Shown here in pieces: positions 20,905-33,900 of a stretch of DNA of 64,000 bases; position 1 is the stretch's first letter; each line of letters starts with the position of its first letter. The notes beneath the pieces are model-generated. The model was given only the letters and a program-made list of their open reading frames with translations. It was not told the origin of the DNA and did no database searches. Origin of the DNA: Gloeopeniophorella convolvens (lineage: Eukaryota; Basidiomycota; Agaricomycetes; Russulales). The position numbers and the translations under genes are program-made. Where the stretch lies: positions 496,001 through 560,000 of the forward strand of contig WTXD01000012.1 in assembly GCA_022496205.1 (NCBI GenBank), written 5' to 3'.

Positions 20905-21364
20905 CTTTGAGGTGAGAGAGAAGAGGGAAGAGAGGGAGCACACGCGTGGCGTGTCCTCCAGTTACGACTCATAGCGGTAGTCGGTGCGAGCGCGTCGAAC
21001 ACGTACAAGCGCCGGCCTTTGGCGTCTATGCGCCGCCGCAGTATGCACGGCCACCGCCGCAGCACACTGGCTTACTGCGGCTGCGCAAGGTTAACGAGAC
21101 ACTAGCCAACCCGGAGGCTGCTAAAGGACAGAATAGCTCAAAGAATCGTTTAGATTAAGCGTCGCTGGAGTACATGTGGCGATAGGTAGCATATGCGATC
21201 ACGGTCGTACAAGTACAGATACATCCGAAAACATGCTAGGATATTGTGAGATTGTGGCCCTTTGACATTGGAATCCCAGAACGTCCATTGGGTATGGTTG
21301 AGATTGACAGTAGAACGAATAGAGGCGAAAGAAAATACGTTGGCGATAACACAAAAGGAAGAGA
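20905..21364. other. Spacer between ABC transporter and CLC gene
   Basis: This holds the promoter of the ABC transporter and the 3' flank of the CLC gene, both on the minus strand. A CT-rich tract (minus strand, near 20905-20940) lies just before the ABC start. Nothing else is seen. Confidence 0.5.
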
Positions 21365-24300
21365 TCAGGATGCCTTGGTTTCCAGCTGGTTGAGGAACGC
21401 CAGCCAACCATTTTTGTCGATCATACCTTCGTCTGGGGAGTGTGACATGAGTTAAAGATTGATGATCAGGAAAGAAAGGACGTACAATAACCATCAGCAT
21501 CGGTTACAACGACGTATCTCGCTCCGAGCTTGACAAAGAATTGCTGCACAAGTTCCAATGGCGAGTTTATGTTGACAGTCAACGGTGCCTGATACGAAAT
21601 AAGCAAAGGAAGCGACTTGTTTCAGGTAGGCGCACCTTGTCCATGTACACGCTGAAGTCGAATGGGTCCGCGGATTGCTCCTGGCCGTCCCAGAGCGAAG
21701 AGATAGAAGGCGAAGAAATGGTTCCGTAATGCTGTCTGCGGGGCTGAAAGAGTATCGGGTGATCTGCCTCCTCTGCCACGATGCCTTTTTTGTGCTCAGT
21801 CAGCACCCACAACCGTGAAGAAGGGATGTGGGAGCGTACTGAGTGCATGCTCCAGTTCGTTGGCACCAATGAAACCGACCATGCGCGAGCCACCATCCTC
21901 ATCTCCACGTAGAATAGGGAAGCCCGTATCGGCATAGCCCGAGGCCACCAGTCTGGCAAGTTGATCGCGCAGAGTGCGGACCGTATTCCCGCGCTCAACG
22001 TGGATGGTGGCTACGTCACGATCCATCTGCGAAACGGTAAGTGACCCGGCTGTCCCAGTGATGACATGAGAGACGCACAGCGCCGCTGATGAAGTGTCCG
22101 GCCCAAATATGTTGGTGCTTCGCATTCAAGTAGGGGAGCTGTGCAAGGCTACCTATTGTGAGCGATAGATTCCTCGGAGACATGGGACGTGACGCACTCA
22201 ATGACAAGCTCGTAAATGCCCTTGGGCTCAAGTGCGTCCGCGACCGTCTTCGCAACGAGGACTGAAAGCATGACGGGTACCGCGTACGTGAGCGTGTCCG
22301 TCAGCTCGAACATGATGACCGCCAGCGAAATCGTTCCCCGCGTGACGCCTGACAGCGTCGCTGCAGCACCGACCATAGCGTATAGCCCAGGGATCACGCA
22401 AGACAAGTCTCCTCGGCACGAAGCAAACATAGACGAGCGCGGCCAGCGCCACTGCGCATATTGCACAGCAAGCCCAACTATGCGCCCTGCGCATGCGCCG
22501 ACACCGAGAGTCGGAATGAAGATGCCAGCAGGTAACTTGATACCGAACGTCACGATGGTAAGCGCCGCCCTGATGATAAGCGCTATCCCGATCATGCGCA
22601 TGACAGGGAGTGTCTGCTTGCCAGGGTCAAGCACACAGAGACCGGCATGCGTGTCAGGCGAGCCCGGAAGACACTCGGCGAACAAGTTATAGACAAGCTC
22701 GGTGCCACCCATGAGGGTATAGTCATTCGTGAAGCCCAGGACCGTAGTTATGGCGGTGATCTAGAAAGGCTATGAACTTCGTAGAACCGGAGCTATTGGG
22801 TGGCATGAACTCACCAGAAGCACCTCGGCGATGGGATGTGTCTTCAGCCAAGTCTTGCCGCGCACATCGCGGCTCCAGCGATAGTTCAGCTTTGAGAAAT
22901 ATGCCCCATATACTCCACCAAATACTCCCAGAAGAAGGAAGGGGACAAGTTCATAGGCGTGCCAGTCCTGGCCACAAGCTATGTCAGGCTTCTTTCTAGG
23001 GGCGAAAAGCGATTTCCTGACTTTGTCATACGTGACCTGGAACAGCACGAGCTTGCCTGTCCCGAACGGGTCGAGGAACCGCAGCACTACGGCAGCAACC
23101 ATCGCGCAGAAAAAGCTGATTCACAGCTCAGAGAGGACGCTGATAAATCATGCCCGAGGCGCATACTCACCTTCGCCACATGACCTGACAGCATGGGATT
23201 TTAGAGCACAGGTTTGTCAGAAACCGGTTGGGATGCCGACCTTTGGGGGGAAGAAGTATGACACTTCCTCCAAACTGAACAGAACACCACCAATGGGTGC
23301 GCCGAATGCCACTGCGACACCTGCCGCGCTCGCTGCACTGAGAATTTCACGGCGCTTACCTGGGATCTGTTTGAATTGGTCCAGGAGGCGTTAAGAGGAA
23401 TCTCTCACCTTCGTTACTCTCATATTTGGCGAAATATCGGCTGACGATGTTCCCGATACAGCTCGCGATATGGACGAAGGGGCCCTCCTTGCCCAAAGAT
23501 AGGCCAGAAGCAACGGATAAGGCCAACCCGACAGACTTGGTAAACAGGGTGCGTCCACCAAGATAGCCGTGTATGACAAAGCCTATCAAGAAACCGTCAA
23601 CAACGCCATCGGCTGACTGGCACAACTCCACTCAACGCACCAGAGAGAATGGTCTTGATTTCCGGGATGCCGCTACCCGCGGCGTAATACATGACTTTAC
23701 GCCTTGCAGGATGCTCCACTGGCGGCGCAGGCGCCTTGGCGCCTTCGGTCGGCGTGTCAAAGTCAGGGGAGAGGACTCCAGAATCTTTTCGCGTGACAAA
23801 CGACGTCGACGCCGTCAGGTAGATTGTTAGGATGGACGAAACGAATGCGAGGAGCAGCTGCAGTTGATCAATGTTCAGTTACGTCGATCGGCGGGTAAAG
23901 TATAGCGCGACGAACCGCAAAGAAGGCGTACGCAGAATGCCCAATCAAGGAGCGAGATATTTCGGTTCCGCCTTTCGACAGAGCCTCTTCCCAAGGCACC
24001 CATGCATTACAAGCCCCCGACGCGCGATAGGCAAATGCGCGATCCTCGGATATGCTGGGGCAACAGAACCTATGCGCCTTCCACCACCCGGTACCACAGT
24101 ACCCGCCCTTGATATCAAACAGCCACTGCTCGCTGCGCGCAATCAAGAACGCTGTTACTGCGGTGAGGAAGCCCACAATGGTGACGATAACCCAGCCCAC
24201 AGTGCGGTCCGCGGCGTTGCAGGCGCGCCCGCGAACGGACTTGCGATGGCGCAGGCGGTACATGCGAGTCGAATCCTTGATAGCATCGTGCAGCCAGTCA

Positions 24301-24824
24301 ATAGACGTGAAGGACGAATACCAGACACGGATGCCGTTTGCCTCGACGCCAGTGTCTGCGTTAGGGTCTTGGTCGCCCGGCTTGCGGCCCATGTCAGACG
24401 GTGCGTCGTATGCAGAGATGGGTCGTTGGGTACGGAATATGGAGGTGCGGTCGAACGCCGTTGCACGCGTGGTCGGGGTATTGGGCAAGGATGGGGCACG
24501 GCCAGAGAGGTGGAGGGAAGGAAGTGCTGGAAGACCATGACGCGTGCGGAAGTTCGGTCTCTTGACGGGCAAGTGCGGCAGGGTACCATATGAGGACTGG
24601 GTTCCCATCGGAACCCTGGGACGACCACGGGCAATAGGTGTTGTTTCTGAGGCGGTGGATTCCGGATCAGCTGTGAGAGCTGGCACTGAGCCTATGTGGA
24701 GAAGGCGCTGGCGCCGCCAGGTTGTGTTCGAGGGTCCACTGAGCGGGCCCGACGGCACCTCGGTTGAAGACGTGGCTGCCAACGAGCTCGACCGCGTTCT
24801 CTCTGGACTGGTTGTTGGCACCAT
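21365..24824 (-). CDS. CLC-family chloride channel / Cl-/H+ exchanger with CBS domains
   Basis: The start is the first in-frame ATG (24824, [10 protein letters not shown]); about 200 residues of polar cytoplasmic N-terminus precede the first membrane helix ([20 protein letters not shown]). The CLC signatures occur in order: GSGIPEIK (near 23650-23680), GKEGPFVH with the gating glutamate (near 23470-23500), [19 protein letters not shown], where the second Glu matches the internal proton glutamate of exchangers, and [11 protein letters not shown]. Two CBS domains follow; the second ends [25 protein letters not shown]. The stop is at 21365-21367. Presence of both glutamates predicts a 2Cl-/H+ antiporter of endomembranes, like yeast Gef1 or mammalian CLC-3/5, acting in vesicle acidification and ion homeostasis. 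The gene has many short introns. Confidence 0.93.
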
Positions 24825-25369
24825 GGTCAAGTTGGTGGTCGCTGTCACGGCCAGGCGACAGCAGCGAACGGTCAGCACCTTGAAAGAGCTTGAAAGAGAG
24901 TCGTCTTGTTTTGGAGACGAGACCCGCGAGACACGAGACACATTGCCTCATTTGTCAGCCGTGGTGTGGACCAATGGATGTCCGCCGCTGGACACAATGT
25001 TCAAGGCGAGGCTCTGCAGGTACTGCGAGAGAGAGCTCAGCTGCAACGGCGAGAATCGCTGGATATCGTCCCTACCTTCATTCGAGATCGTCGTGGTATG
25101 GAATATACATTCATGAACATGCCAGACGTCAGTGAATGGGGCAGACCGCCGAGTTCTCGGCACGTCAAGCTTTCAAGAAGCACTCATCATTCTTGCGCTA
25201 ACAGAAATAGGATCCTTATTCCAGTCGAGGTGTATAACGTAGTACAAATACCGACGGCAATACGGAAACATCAAACAGAGTGTGGGACCTGGGTCCAATC
25301 GTCGTTCTGCTATGGGGATCGTCAAACAAATGGCCGATGGCTTGGAATTCATCCAAACTCAAGCGGGTC
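24825..25369. other. Spacer between CLC gene and PIG-X-like gene
   Basis: This contains the 5' region of the CLC gene and the 3' region of the PIG-X-like gene. A minus-strand frame continues upstream of the CLC ATG without another in-frame ATG. No other gene is seen. Confidence 0.5.
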
Positions 25370-26128
25370 TCAATTAGTCTTTTTGGCGGTGCTAACATGC
25401 ATCGCGTCGCCCGCACGCGATGCGCGTATCAACGCGCGTAAGAGATATACGAACAGAACAACGATGACCATGATGGTGCCAGTTTCGACAAATTCTACAT
25501 CCCGCGCGTCACCCACGGGCACGCGCAGTGTCTGCGCGCGCACCGCCTCTGCATGCGGGATGCGCATGAGCACAGACGCGTCCTTCAATGCAGGCACGAG
25601 GTTGACGACGGCGCGTAGCGCCTGCGGGACGGACTTTGGCTCTAAGGAGACACCAGTGCGTAAGCACGCAGGCTACAGCGCAAGTGTGAGCCACGTACCA
25701 TCATCGTCGCGCGGGCACGCCCAAAACGCCTCGGGCGGCAGCAGCATGACTTCGTCCAGCATATCTCCGCTCGACTTGGGCACGCCATACCGCGCGTGCA
25801 GCGGCACCTCGACCTCAATCTCGGTCTCGCCCTCCGGCGATGTGACGTCCAGCAGCAGCGCGGACGGACCTCCCGCGCCAGGTGCGAACACGGGGGCCTC
25901 GAGATTGCCTGTGCCAAAGCGCTCGAACGTGTACGCGGCTGCGCGGTGCTGCAGCTCGAATGGGTCTGCGAAGAGCTGTGCAGGCAGCGCGAAGTGCAAG
26001 CGGAGACCGCAGCCGCGCGCACGGGTGCCGCGTAGCGCGATGCGTGTCGTGGATGTAGTGTGGAAGCTCTGGGTGGGGGTCAGAGTTGAGGAGAGGAGGA
26101 CGGATGCATCATTGGGTAAAGCGGCCAT
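25370..26128 (-). CDS. PIGX: PIG-X/PBN1-like subunit of GPI-mannosyltransferase I
   Basis: The ATG at 26128 (MAALPNDAS) starts exon 1 (25699-26128). One intron (25642-25698, GTACGT...CCTTAG) joins DDD to EPKSVPQALRAVV, and the stop is at 25370-25372. The protein has a beta-rich luminal domain with the family motifs (FADPFEL; EIEVEVPLHARYG, equivalent to the PLH.RY motif) and one transmembrane helix near the C-terminus (TIMVIVVLFVYLLRALI) with a short basic tail. In known systems this subunit stabilises the PIG-M/Gpi14 mannosyltransferase that adds the first mannose to the GPI precursor in the ER. Length (about 233 residues) fits PIG-X rather than the longer yeast Pbn1. A signal peptide is not obvious. 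Confidence 0.78.
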
Positions 26129-26210
26129 CTGCGGCGAGGAACACCAGCAGAGCTGTGAAAGGGAGCTCAATGAGCGTGACTGAATCAAGTTGGCCGGAAC
26201 TTCATGAGCG

Positions 26211-26912
26211 TACTATGACCAATCGGGAAGTGGACACAAATATTCACTTCCTGGTAATCTCGGGTTTTTCCTCAATCAAATCTCTTGGAACTTTGCATGT
26301 GTATTCCTTGATGTGTTTTTTATGTACCTATTAATTTCTAGATTTATTTGTTGAGATCTGAGCGTGCCAGAGCAAAGCCGAAGTCGAGAGAAAAGTGCCC
26401 GCAAGGAGTGCGCGCTTGTCACGGATTGTCACGCCTGCTGGGATCATAGATTCGATCTCATCGTGGACCGGAACCCACTGATGCACATTCGCGCAACGCG
26501 TCGTTCACGCGCTCCGGCGGCGGAGCTTAGATCTCCTCTGTCACGCTTAGAGCTCCCCCGGAGGGAAAGCTTTCGCAGATGGTGTTCTACCCATGTGAAT
26601 GACACAAAACTTGGAGATATAGTAGATATGTATAAGTGTATTGTGAATATCAGGTTTCATGGCGTATAAGCTATTTCTTACCTTGTTCCTGGAGGATTGG
26701 CAGCTGTCCACATCAATGTCTCAGAAGTACCGATTTCTCTAGCATCATCTAGCAGCTCAATCGGCTTAAAACTTCGCAAGCACGTAGAACGGATCTATGC
26801 ATTCACTGGATAAAAATATCGACAAATGCTATGCAGCCATTGTTGCATGCGGAGTCAATCTTTCCAAAATGTTCACTTCCTGGTCATGTTCACTTCCTGA
26901 TTGGGCATAGTA
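26211..26912. mobile_element. Putative ~700-bp MITE-like inverted-repeat element
   Basis: The left end reads TACTATGACCAATCGGGAAG and the right end, reversed, TACTATGCCCAATCAGGAAG. The match continues as TGGACA/TGAACA, giving 26 bp with three differences. The outer TA on each side may be the target duplication, making the element 26213-26910. Near both ends CACTTCCTGG-type motifs recur in both orientations (26245, 26875, 26890). No coding frame of note is inside. It sits about 80 bp upstream of the PIG-X-like start codon, so it may contribute to that promoter. Confidence 0.65.
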
Positions 26913-27224
26913 GGTACAGTAACTGAGCGGCGACTCAGCTATTCCGCCCAAGTCCCGCGCGCCGTTCACACGGTAGAACCGCGGCACTTCTCACTTTGAT
27001 ATTACATTGCTTCTGCAATATGTACACAGTATTGTGATTATGTATCTTCTCTACTCAGCGTTCGTCGCGACACAAGAAAGAAAAGGTGTGATCGTAAGTT
27101 ACCAGGACTTCTGCATTTATGTATGATAACGATTCGTAGTAGTAGACCCCACACAGCATGAAACGTCTGTCCATTTGCACTTGACTTGCACCGTACCTGG
27201 GAGTCCAGAGAGGAACACATTGGC

Positions 27225-29815
27225 TTATTTAGAGGAAGATGCATCCTCTGCAGCGATGGCCGCGGCGGCTTCCTCGTCTGGCATGGCAATGTGAGCATAT
27301 ACACCGAGCCTTGCATGTTTGTAGTTGAAGAAGTAGTCTTCTCCTTCGAGAGGGTCGTCTTTGTCATGCCTGGCCATCACATCAGCATCGTATCATGCAT
27401 AATTGCGAAGGACGTACGAATTTGAAAGGTGCTTCAATATATTCTCGAGGCTTTGCCAACTGCCAGTCGTGTATGCTCTCGGACAGCAGTGTAGACATCC
27501 GAAACTGAATGTTGAGCCCCCGTGGCACAGACTGTCCTTTGGAACTTGGTCCCGGTCAATCAAAAGCCACTGTTGAGTTGGGTGCCCTTCTCCCAATTGA
27601 TGGAAGATCTACGATGCATGATGCATGGAGTCAGAGCGTAGTAGACCAGAATGACGCTCGACAACGTACGCATGATCGCCAGTCTCGCGCAGGACGTCCC
27701 TTTGCATGTCCTGATCCAGTCCAGTGCGAAGACAACGGACACGACATGCACGCGAATCTATCGTTTCGCTTGTCCAGTTCCAGCGCCGTAGTTCCTATTC
27801 CAAGTTCCAGTAGATTCAGTAGCGCTTCCACAACCTTCTGGCCTTCTTCGCATACTTGCGGGCATGGCAAGCCGGCGCCCAGCAGACTAGAGCAGTCATG
27901 CACAAGCATGTGAAGTCCGGACATCGCCACAGGGGGCTTGTACCTCGGGCATACATAGACGGACGTCGCAAGCGAAAGTATATCTTCCTCTTCCATTCCC
28001 TGGTGAACTTCGGCCTCTGGGAGGAGGGCCCGCAGAAACCCCTCGCGATCGATCTTGCGTGACTGCATCTCCGAGGAAACCAAGACGAATGCCTCTTTGA
28101 TGCGCTCATTCAGATTCTCGTCGTCGTCGAGGGCGATGATTGCCGACAAGGGCTTGAGCGAGGAGACAGCTCGGTAAGGGGCAGGAGCTAGACAGAAAAG
28201 AAGAGGAGGGAGTGTTTTGAGCCACGCCGAATATTCTGCGAGAACAACTTCAGCCCGCTTTTGACTACGCCTGGCGCGCTCGCGCTCCAGGCGGGAGTTG
28301 CGAGCTTTCTCGACCTCAGCAATCAAAGCACCTTCAATGCGCTGCCACACTATTGTCGCTCCCTTCAGGGTCGTGAACAATGTGTAAATCTCAATAGGCG
28401 CACCTCTGCTTGACATTGGCTTACTGCAATGCACCTCCCGGTGGCGACGGATGGACCAAATGTCTTCCGAACTATGTCCGAGCTTCAATAATCGGCTTTT
28501 GATGCTGTGAGGAATGAGATCAGAATCCACGTACAGCGTTCCACATCTGATTTATAGAACTCACTCTTCAAAGCGCTTTTGTTTGATTGCGGACAATTCC
28601 ACCCTACGTTCTGCGCTGCGACTGTTCTCCCATGAGATACAGAGGAGCGCATGCTGGAGGTGACCGGTAGATGTGAGGACGGGTAGCCTCATGCCAAGGG
28701 CCAATGCTTACCACATTCCTCGCTGCCACTTGCTTCCGCCTTTCCTCTAGGAAGTCAGCGACGGCAGCTTCCACGTCGATGGGGAGACCATCTGCATCAT
28801 GGCTCCGATTCTTCAAAGCGCTTAACTCGGCCTCAAACGAATTGAAGTCCTCATCCCACCAGTGCTCCCTGCACCAGTTTCTGCCTGTATGAGGGGTGAT
28901 TCCAGAATTACCTAAAGCAACTCGAGATCAGAGGGGTCGATAAGTATTGAATGAGGACCCACTGATAACTGCAGGAACAAATTCGCTGTGTGGATAATTC
29001 TCGACAGAGGGGCATAGAAAACTTGGAAGCCTTCAGTTAGATCCTCGGGTTAGAAGGGGGGTGGCTCACTGGGCTTTCATGCAAGACCTGCATGCGCGGC
29101 GGCGCAATGCGAATATGACTTTATGTACAGACTTTGCTCCGCAGGTCTGTTTGTCTTACATCAGAACCGATGCGAACCCAAAGGAGGTAAAGGACAGGCC
29201 CACATAGCAGTACGAGCCCCCAAAGAGCAGATGAGCCCATGCCGGCTCGGTCATATCTTCAGGGCAAGGTGGAACGTCGGGGACAAGCTCATATGACTCT
29301 TTCCATAGAAAGGAAGAGCCACGAGACATAAGGACGCGACGGAAGGACTTGTTCACGCGCGCAAGAGAGATCAAGTCTGCGGGGGGGAGATGTGCGAAGA
29401 TCTTTGCACAGACCAGGTCAGCCATGTATTGTATTAGGAGCAAATTGTGCCTCGTACCTCGTATAGTATGTCCAAAGGCATAGAAGGAAGCTCGCTCAAG
29501 CGACCCCGTACCCTTCTGGAGAGTGCGGACCTTTTTTCTTGGTCTTCGGCCCTCCTGGGGCGCTTGATGGGACGCTCCTCAGGAGATGGAGAGGACATGT
29601 CGCCATCTGCGGTCGCGCTCCAAGCTATGCATATACATCGTTAGTGTAGTTGGCGTTTTTTCTGTGAGCCATAGCCTGCCAGCGTGGCTTGGGTGGCACT
29701 CACTATTACCATCGTGCTCGGAATCGATATCGCCGGCGTCTGGCTCGATGGTCTCCACAGGAGGCTTGCGGGGTGATGGAAGCTTTCCAGTAGCGCTGCG
29801 AGTCGTGACAGGCAT
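27225..29815 (-). CDS. F-box protein with C-terminal Cys-rich region
   Basis: The start is the ATG at 29815 (MPVTTRSATGKLPSP). After a basic linker (RPIKRPRR) comes an F-box split by an intron: LSELPSMPLDILYE, then IFAHLPPADLISLARVNKSFRRVLMSRGSSFLWKES. Next is a CxxC-type motif (CYV-CGAKSVHKVIFALRRRACRSC), then a long charged helical stretch (EVEKARNSRLERERARRSQKRAEVV). The C-terminal part has further Cys/His pairs (FACMSC..., FSFGCLHCCPRA) and ends ...EEAAAAIAAEDASSSK, with the stop at 27225-27227. F-box proteins bind Skp1 and present targets to an SCF ubiquitin ligase. This arrangement is a large family in Agaricomycetes with unknown substrates. Exon borders in the middle (28530-29150) are approximate. 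Confidence 0.8.
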
Positions 29816-30059
29816 GTTTCGGTGGATGTATGCGTTGTGATGAGGACGGTGTCTTAAGAGAGAAAATTGGGACGGAAGAAATGTGGCTGATGAGCGGTGG
29901 TCATTGAAGCGCCCAATTAAGGCAGCGACGCGTGAACACGTGAGCACGATTTCACGCGTCCTCGTGACAGGTCTCGTGATGTCACATCTCGGTGCGCCTC
30001 AGTCACGGACACGCCCTCCTGTCGCGGCCACAGACGCATCCTGACCACATCTCAAGACA
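29816..30059. promoter_or_regulatory. Shared divergent promoter of the F-box gene and SMD3
   Basis: The two start codons are only 244 bp apart and face away from each other, so both promoters must lie here. I see no clear TATA box. Repeated CACGTG/TCACG-like motifs occur around 29930-30010 (GAACACGTGAGCACG). Confidence 0.55.
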
Positions 30060-30657
30060 ATGTCCTCAGGTCTCGGCGTCCCCGTAAAGCTTTTGCATGA
30101 ATCGCTCGGACATATTATCACCGTTGAGCTCAAGACAGGCCAGCTGTATCGCGGAAAACTCGCAGAAGGTTGTCGGTGCTCGTAACGATCCTTCCGAGTG
30201 CATACTGATCCATCGGTTGCAGCGGAAGATAATCTCAACATCTCATTAAAAGATATCACCGTGACGGGGAGAGATGGACGTGTCTCTCAGCTAGATCAGG
30301 TTTATATTCGAGGAAGCATGGTTCGGTTTTTCATCGTCCCTGACATGCTGCAAAATGCTCCCATGTGCGCACTAGCGGGTTTTGACCCCGTACGACCTTC
30401 TCAACTGAATACATCCACAGGTTCAAACGTGTCGGCCCCAATGCTATGCGGGGACGTGGTATTGGCACGGCCCGTGGGCGTGCCACGATCATGAGAGGTC
30501 CGTCTCCCTACTGTCGTGGCGTTGTCGCGTCGCTAACCTTTGCATGTAGCCAATGGTAACGTCGTTCCAACGATCAAGTATGGATATGCTTCTTACCGAC
30601 TCCCACACAGCTCGTCGTGGTCGCGGTGTGCCCTCCGCGAGGGGTATCCGGCGGTGA
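30060..30657 (+). CDS. SMD3: Small nuclear ribonucleoprotein Sm D3
   Basis: The start ATG is at 30060 ([27 protein letters not shown]...). Sm motif 1 is in exon 1. Exon 2 carries [16 protein letters not shown] and Sm motif 2 ([23 protein letters not shown]). The next exon reads [25 protein letters not shown]. The RG-rich tail ([15 protein letters not shown]) is reached through an intron at 30498-30549, a 6-nt exon (30550-30555) and an intron at 30556-30610; the stop is at 30655-30657. SmD3 is one of the seven Sm proteins forming the ring around U1, U2, U4 and U5 snRNAs. The Arg-Gly tail is the usual site of symmetric dimethylation and SMN binding in animals. Nothing is missing from the fold. 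Confidence 0.93.
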
Positions 30658-30938
30658 TGTTGGCTTTGTTGTTTGTAGCGCTCCACCCAAAATCTGCTGT
30701 TCTTTTGTCTCTGTATCATCCATTAGCTACCGAATCTACTTGCACCGAGCCAGCGACGGTTTCGTTACGCAATCCAATGATTGGGCTGTTTGTGTTGGCA
30801 TAGGGTCGGTCTGTTGTTGCAGCGGGCGCAGTTTGACCAAGCGCTTGTTCCCGCTGCTTTCCGATGCGCGGTTTCGCCGCACTCCTTCAGCCTGCCTCCA
30901 GTTGTTTGCGACTACAACGGTCCCGGGCTACATGACAC

Positions 30939-33900
30939 ATGGACCTCCAAAGCCCGAATACTACGTCTAACACATCTCGACGGGATCCTTTTGAGCTCGA
31001 ACGGCTCGCTGATGAGCTAGAAGCGCGCGAGCACTCCCTCGACACGCCTTCTCATGACCTCCCTATATACACACCGCTTGCGCACAACAACCCCTTCTTC
31101 ACCGCGGACACCTTTGATGTCGAGGGATTCCTCCTATCACGCGTGCACACGTCGTTGCCCGACTTACGGGCAGAATTGCGGGATTACCTCGCTGTCCTCA
31201 AAGAGGAGCTCGTCAAGCTCATCAACGATGACTATGAGGCATTTATCAGCCTCAGCACGGACCTTAGAGGAGAGGGAACCAGGTTGGAAAGATTGAAGTG
31301 GCCTCTTGGAGACCTCAAAACACAGATTCTGGTGCGTGGCTATCCTGTTCACGTTGCTTATTTCTGAGCGGGGTCTCTAGGAATCTCGGCGAGAGCTGTT
31401 CCTCATTCAGGAGGCCATTCAGACTAAGCTGAAGAAGCGCTCCTCCTTACGCGACGAGAAGGTGAGTATAGCAACACCCCGCATGCGTCGACTGAACACC
31501 TCCCCCGCAGACCCATTTACACTTGCTTCTCAAAGTCTCGGAATCCGTGACACGTCTCGAATCCCTGCTTCTCATCGCGTCACCAGATGGCGCGGCTTCG
31601 CCTGAGGTCAAGGCCCTTCCCCTCATGCCCCTCGGTGGACCAACTGAGGATGCTGATGACCGGTGCGCGCTGCCTCACTTCTCTCGACGCTAGCAAAGCT
31701 CATCCATACGCAGGTCGCGGGGCAATCGCGCAAAGCATCTCGTCCGTGTAGCAGCAGAGTATACTCAGCTCCTGTACCACGTCTCCAAGGCCCAGGCTGA
31801 CAGCCGGTCTGCGTTCATTGACGAGATTCAATGGGTTTGTGAGCTGTTCTTTCTGCCAGCGTCCCTCGCTTCTAATCAGGCTGTCCGACAGCGAATCAAC
31901 CGCATCCAATCAACGCTATCATCTGACCTCGACCACCTCTTCTCCAATACCCTGACTGCCCTCGTCACGGGGAAGCTCGCGGAGACCGACAAGGCAAAAC
32001 GGATGGCCGACTTGACTGAATGCTTGCGGACATACGACTCGCTACAGCTCTGGCGCGACGCGGAGGACGTGCTCCGACGCGATGTAGTTCGGGAGTTTGT
32101 GAAGAAGGTACGACACATTGCGGCTGCCGGACGCACCTCGCAAGTTCTGACCACCTTCCGCAGGCTGTCTTCTCCGGTGCATTGAATGCACCGCACATGC
32201 CGTTCGTGCCACGCACACCTCTACCCATACGCGAGACTTTTTCCGTCCCGGAAACCGCGCGGACACCCTACGCGCCATTCACCGCCTTTGCAATGCACTC
32301 AAATCCATTCGACGCTGCGCTCGCCGCTGCGCCGCGGCTTGACGAGACAGACAACGCGCTTGCGGTCCTGTACAACAGCGTGCTTGCGTTCGTCGAGCGT
32401 GACCTGAAGCGGATCATGGATGTCGCGGAGCGCATCAGCGCAAGGGTAGGCAAAGAAGAGGACGGAGGTCACGATGGTGGGGACAGCGCCAGGGGGTTCG
32501 AGGTCCTCGCGAACGTGGTCTGGGCGGAGATCTCACGCGCGCTCATGGACGAGCTGGGCAGCACCATCTTCGCCGCTGGACGCCCGGATGAGTTCCGTAG
32601 GGTATGTGCGCTTCGACGGTTGTGCTCGGACAGGTGCTGACATACGACGCAGAACCATGAGACGACACAGGCATTCATTCGCTCCCTGCAGCACCTCGCG
32701 CCATCTGCACGCGCTGCGCAGGCGATGACTTCGCACCCAACCTTCAACACGTTCGAGCGGCGGTGGCAACTTCCAGTATACTTCCAACTGCGATGGAAAG
32801 AGGTCGTGACGCGTCTTGAAGAGACACTGTCTACTGGCAGGCTTGAGTCTGCGTTCGCCCTGAAGAAAGGTCCGTTGGGGTTTTCGTGCGGCGTGGATGA
32901 GCCACAACTCATGAAACGGTAGATAGCGGCCCGTTTATGATGGTTTCAACGCACGCGGCGTGGGTGGCGATGACGACCTGCTGGGACCAGAACGTCTTCG
33001 TCCCACAACTTTCCCACCGCTTCTGGAAGCTCACGTTGCAAGTCCTGAGTCGGTACCGAACGTGGATCGAGGCCAGCCTCCCCTCCGCAGCTCTCGAGCT
33101 CTCCAAGTCTCTGCCGTTAGCAAACGAGAAGGTGCCAGCTATCACTCGGCATTCGCTCCGTTGCTAACGTCCCCCAGCTCATTACACCTGGCGATACGCC
33201 GAAGGGTGTATCCCGTGCATCAACGCCTGCCCCGCAGCTCGACAATTCCTCAGAGACGGCTGCGGCGGACGACGCGTTGCTGCGGCAGTGTGCCTCTGTA
33301 ATTGCTGACGTGAAGGCGCTTGAGTCTCAAACGTGGAACCTGTGGCGCGAGGAAATTGGCCTAATGTTGCCCCTCTCGCTTGGAGAGGAAGAAGCACCCT
33401 CAGATGCTACCCAGGCGGAAGGCACGTCGCCTTCTAATCCCTCGGTCTCCGCAAATCTAACCGTCCTTCGGCTACAGATGCCCTGCGCAATGTTTTGCGG
33501 AACCTAACAGACCTCGCTACCCCCCTGTCCTCGCGGATTATATACATCCTGACGCGCCGGGCGAGCGACGCACTGCAGGCCGTGCGCTCGTTGCCTACCC
33601 AGTTCCGGGCTATGTCGAACAAGCGGCCGCCCAAGGAGCCGAGCTTCTTCATCGCAGGTGTGCTCCGCCCCGTGCGCGCCTTCTTCGGCGTAGACTCGGG
33701 AACGGGACCCGGCACGTCCCTGAGGACAGACCTGCTGCGTCCGTTCGCGGAGGAGGTCTTCGAGGCGGTGACGCAAAAGTACATCCTCTACGTGACGTCG
33801 ATGCGGAAGCAGGAGGAGTCGCTGCGCAAGTTCAAGAAGAAGCCCACGTTTTCGCTCTTCGGCGGCGCGTCGCGGGAGGACGAGGGGCGCGACGAGGAGC

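Noticed and set aside
24825..24941. Longer N-terminus for the CLC gene
   Set aside because: The frame extends upstream but the only in-frame start there is GTG; the first in-frame ATG is at 24824.
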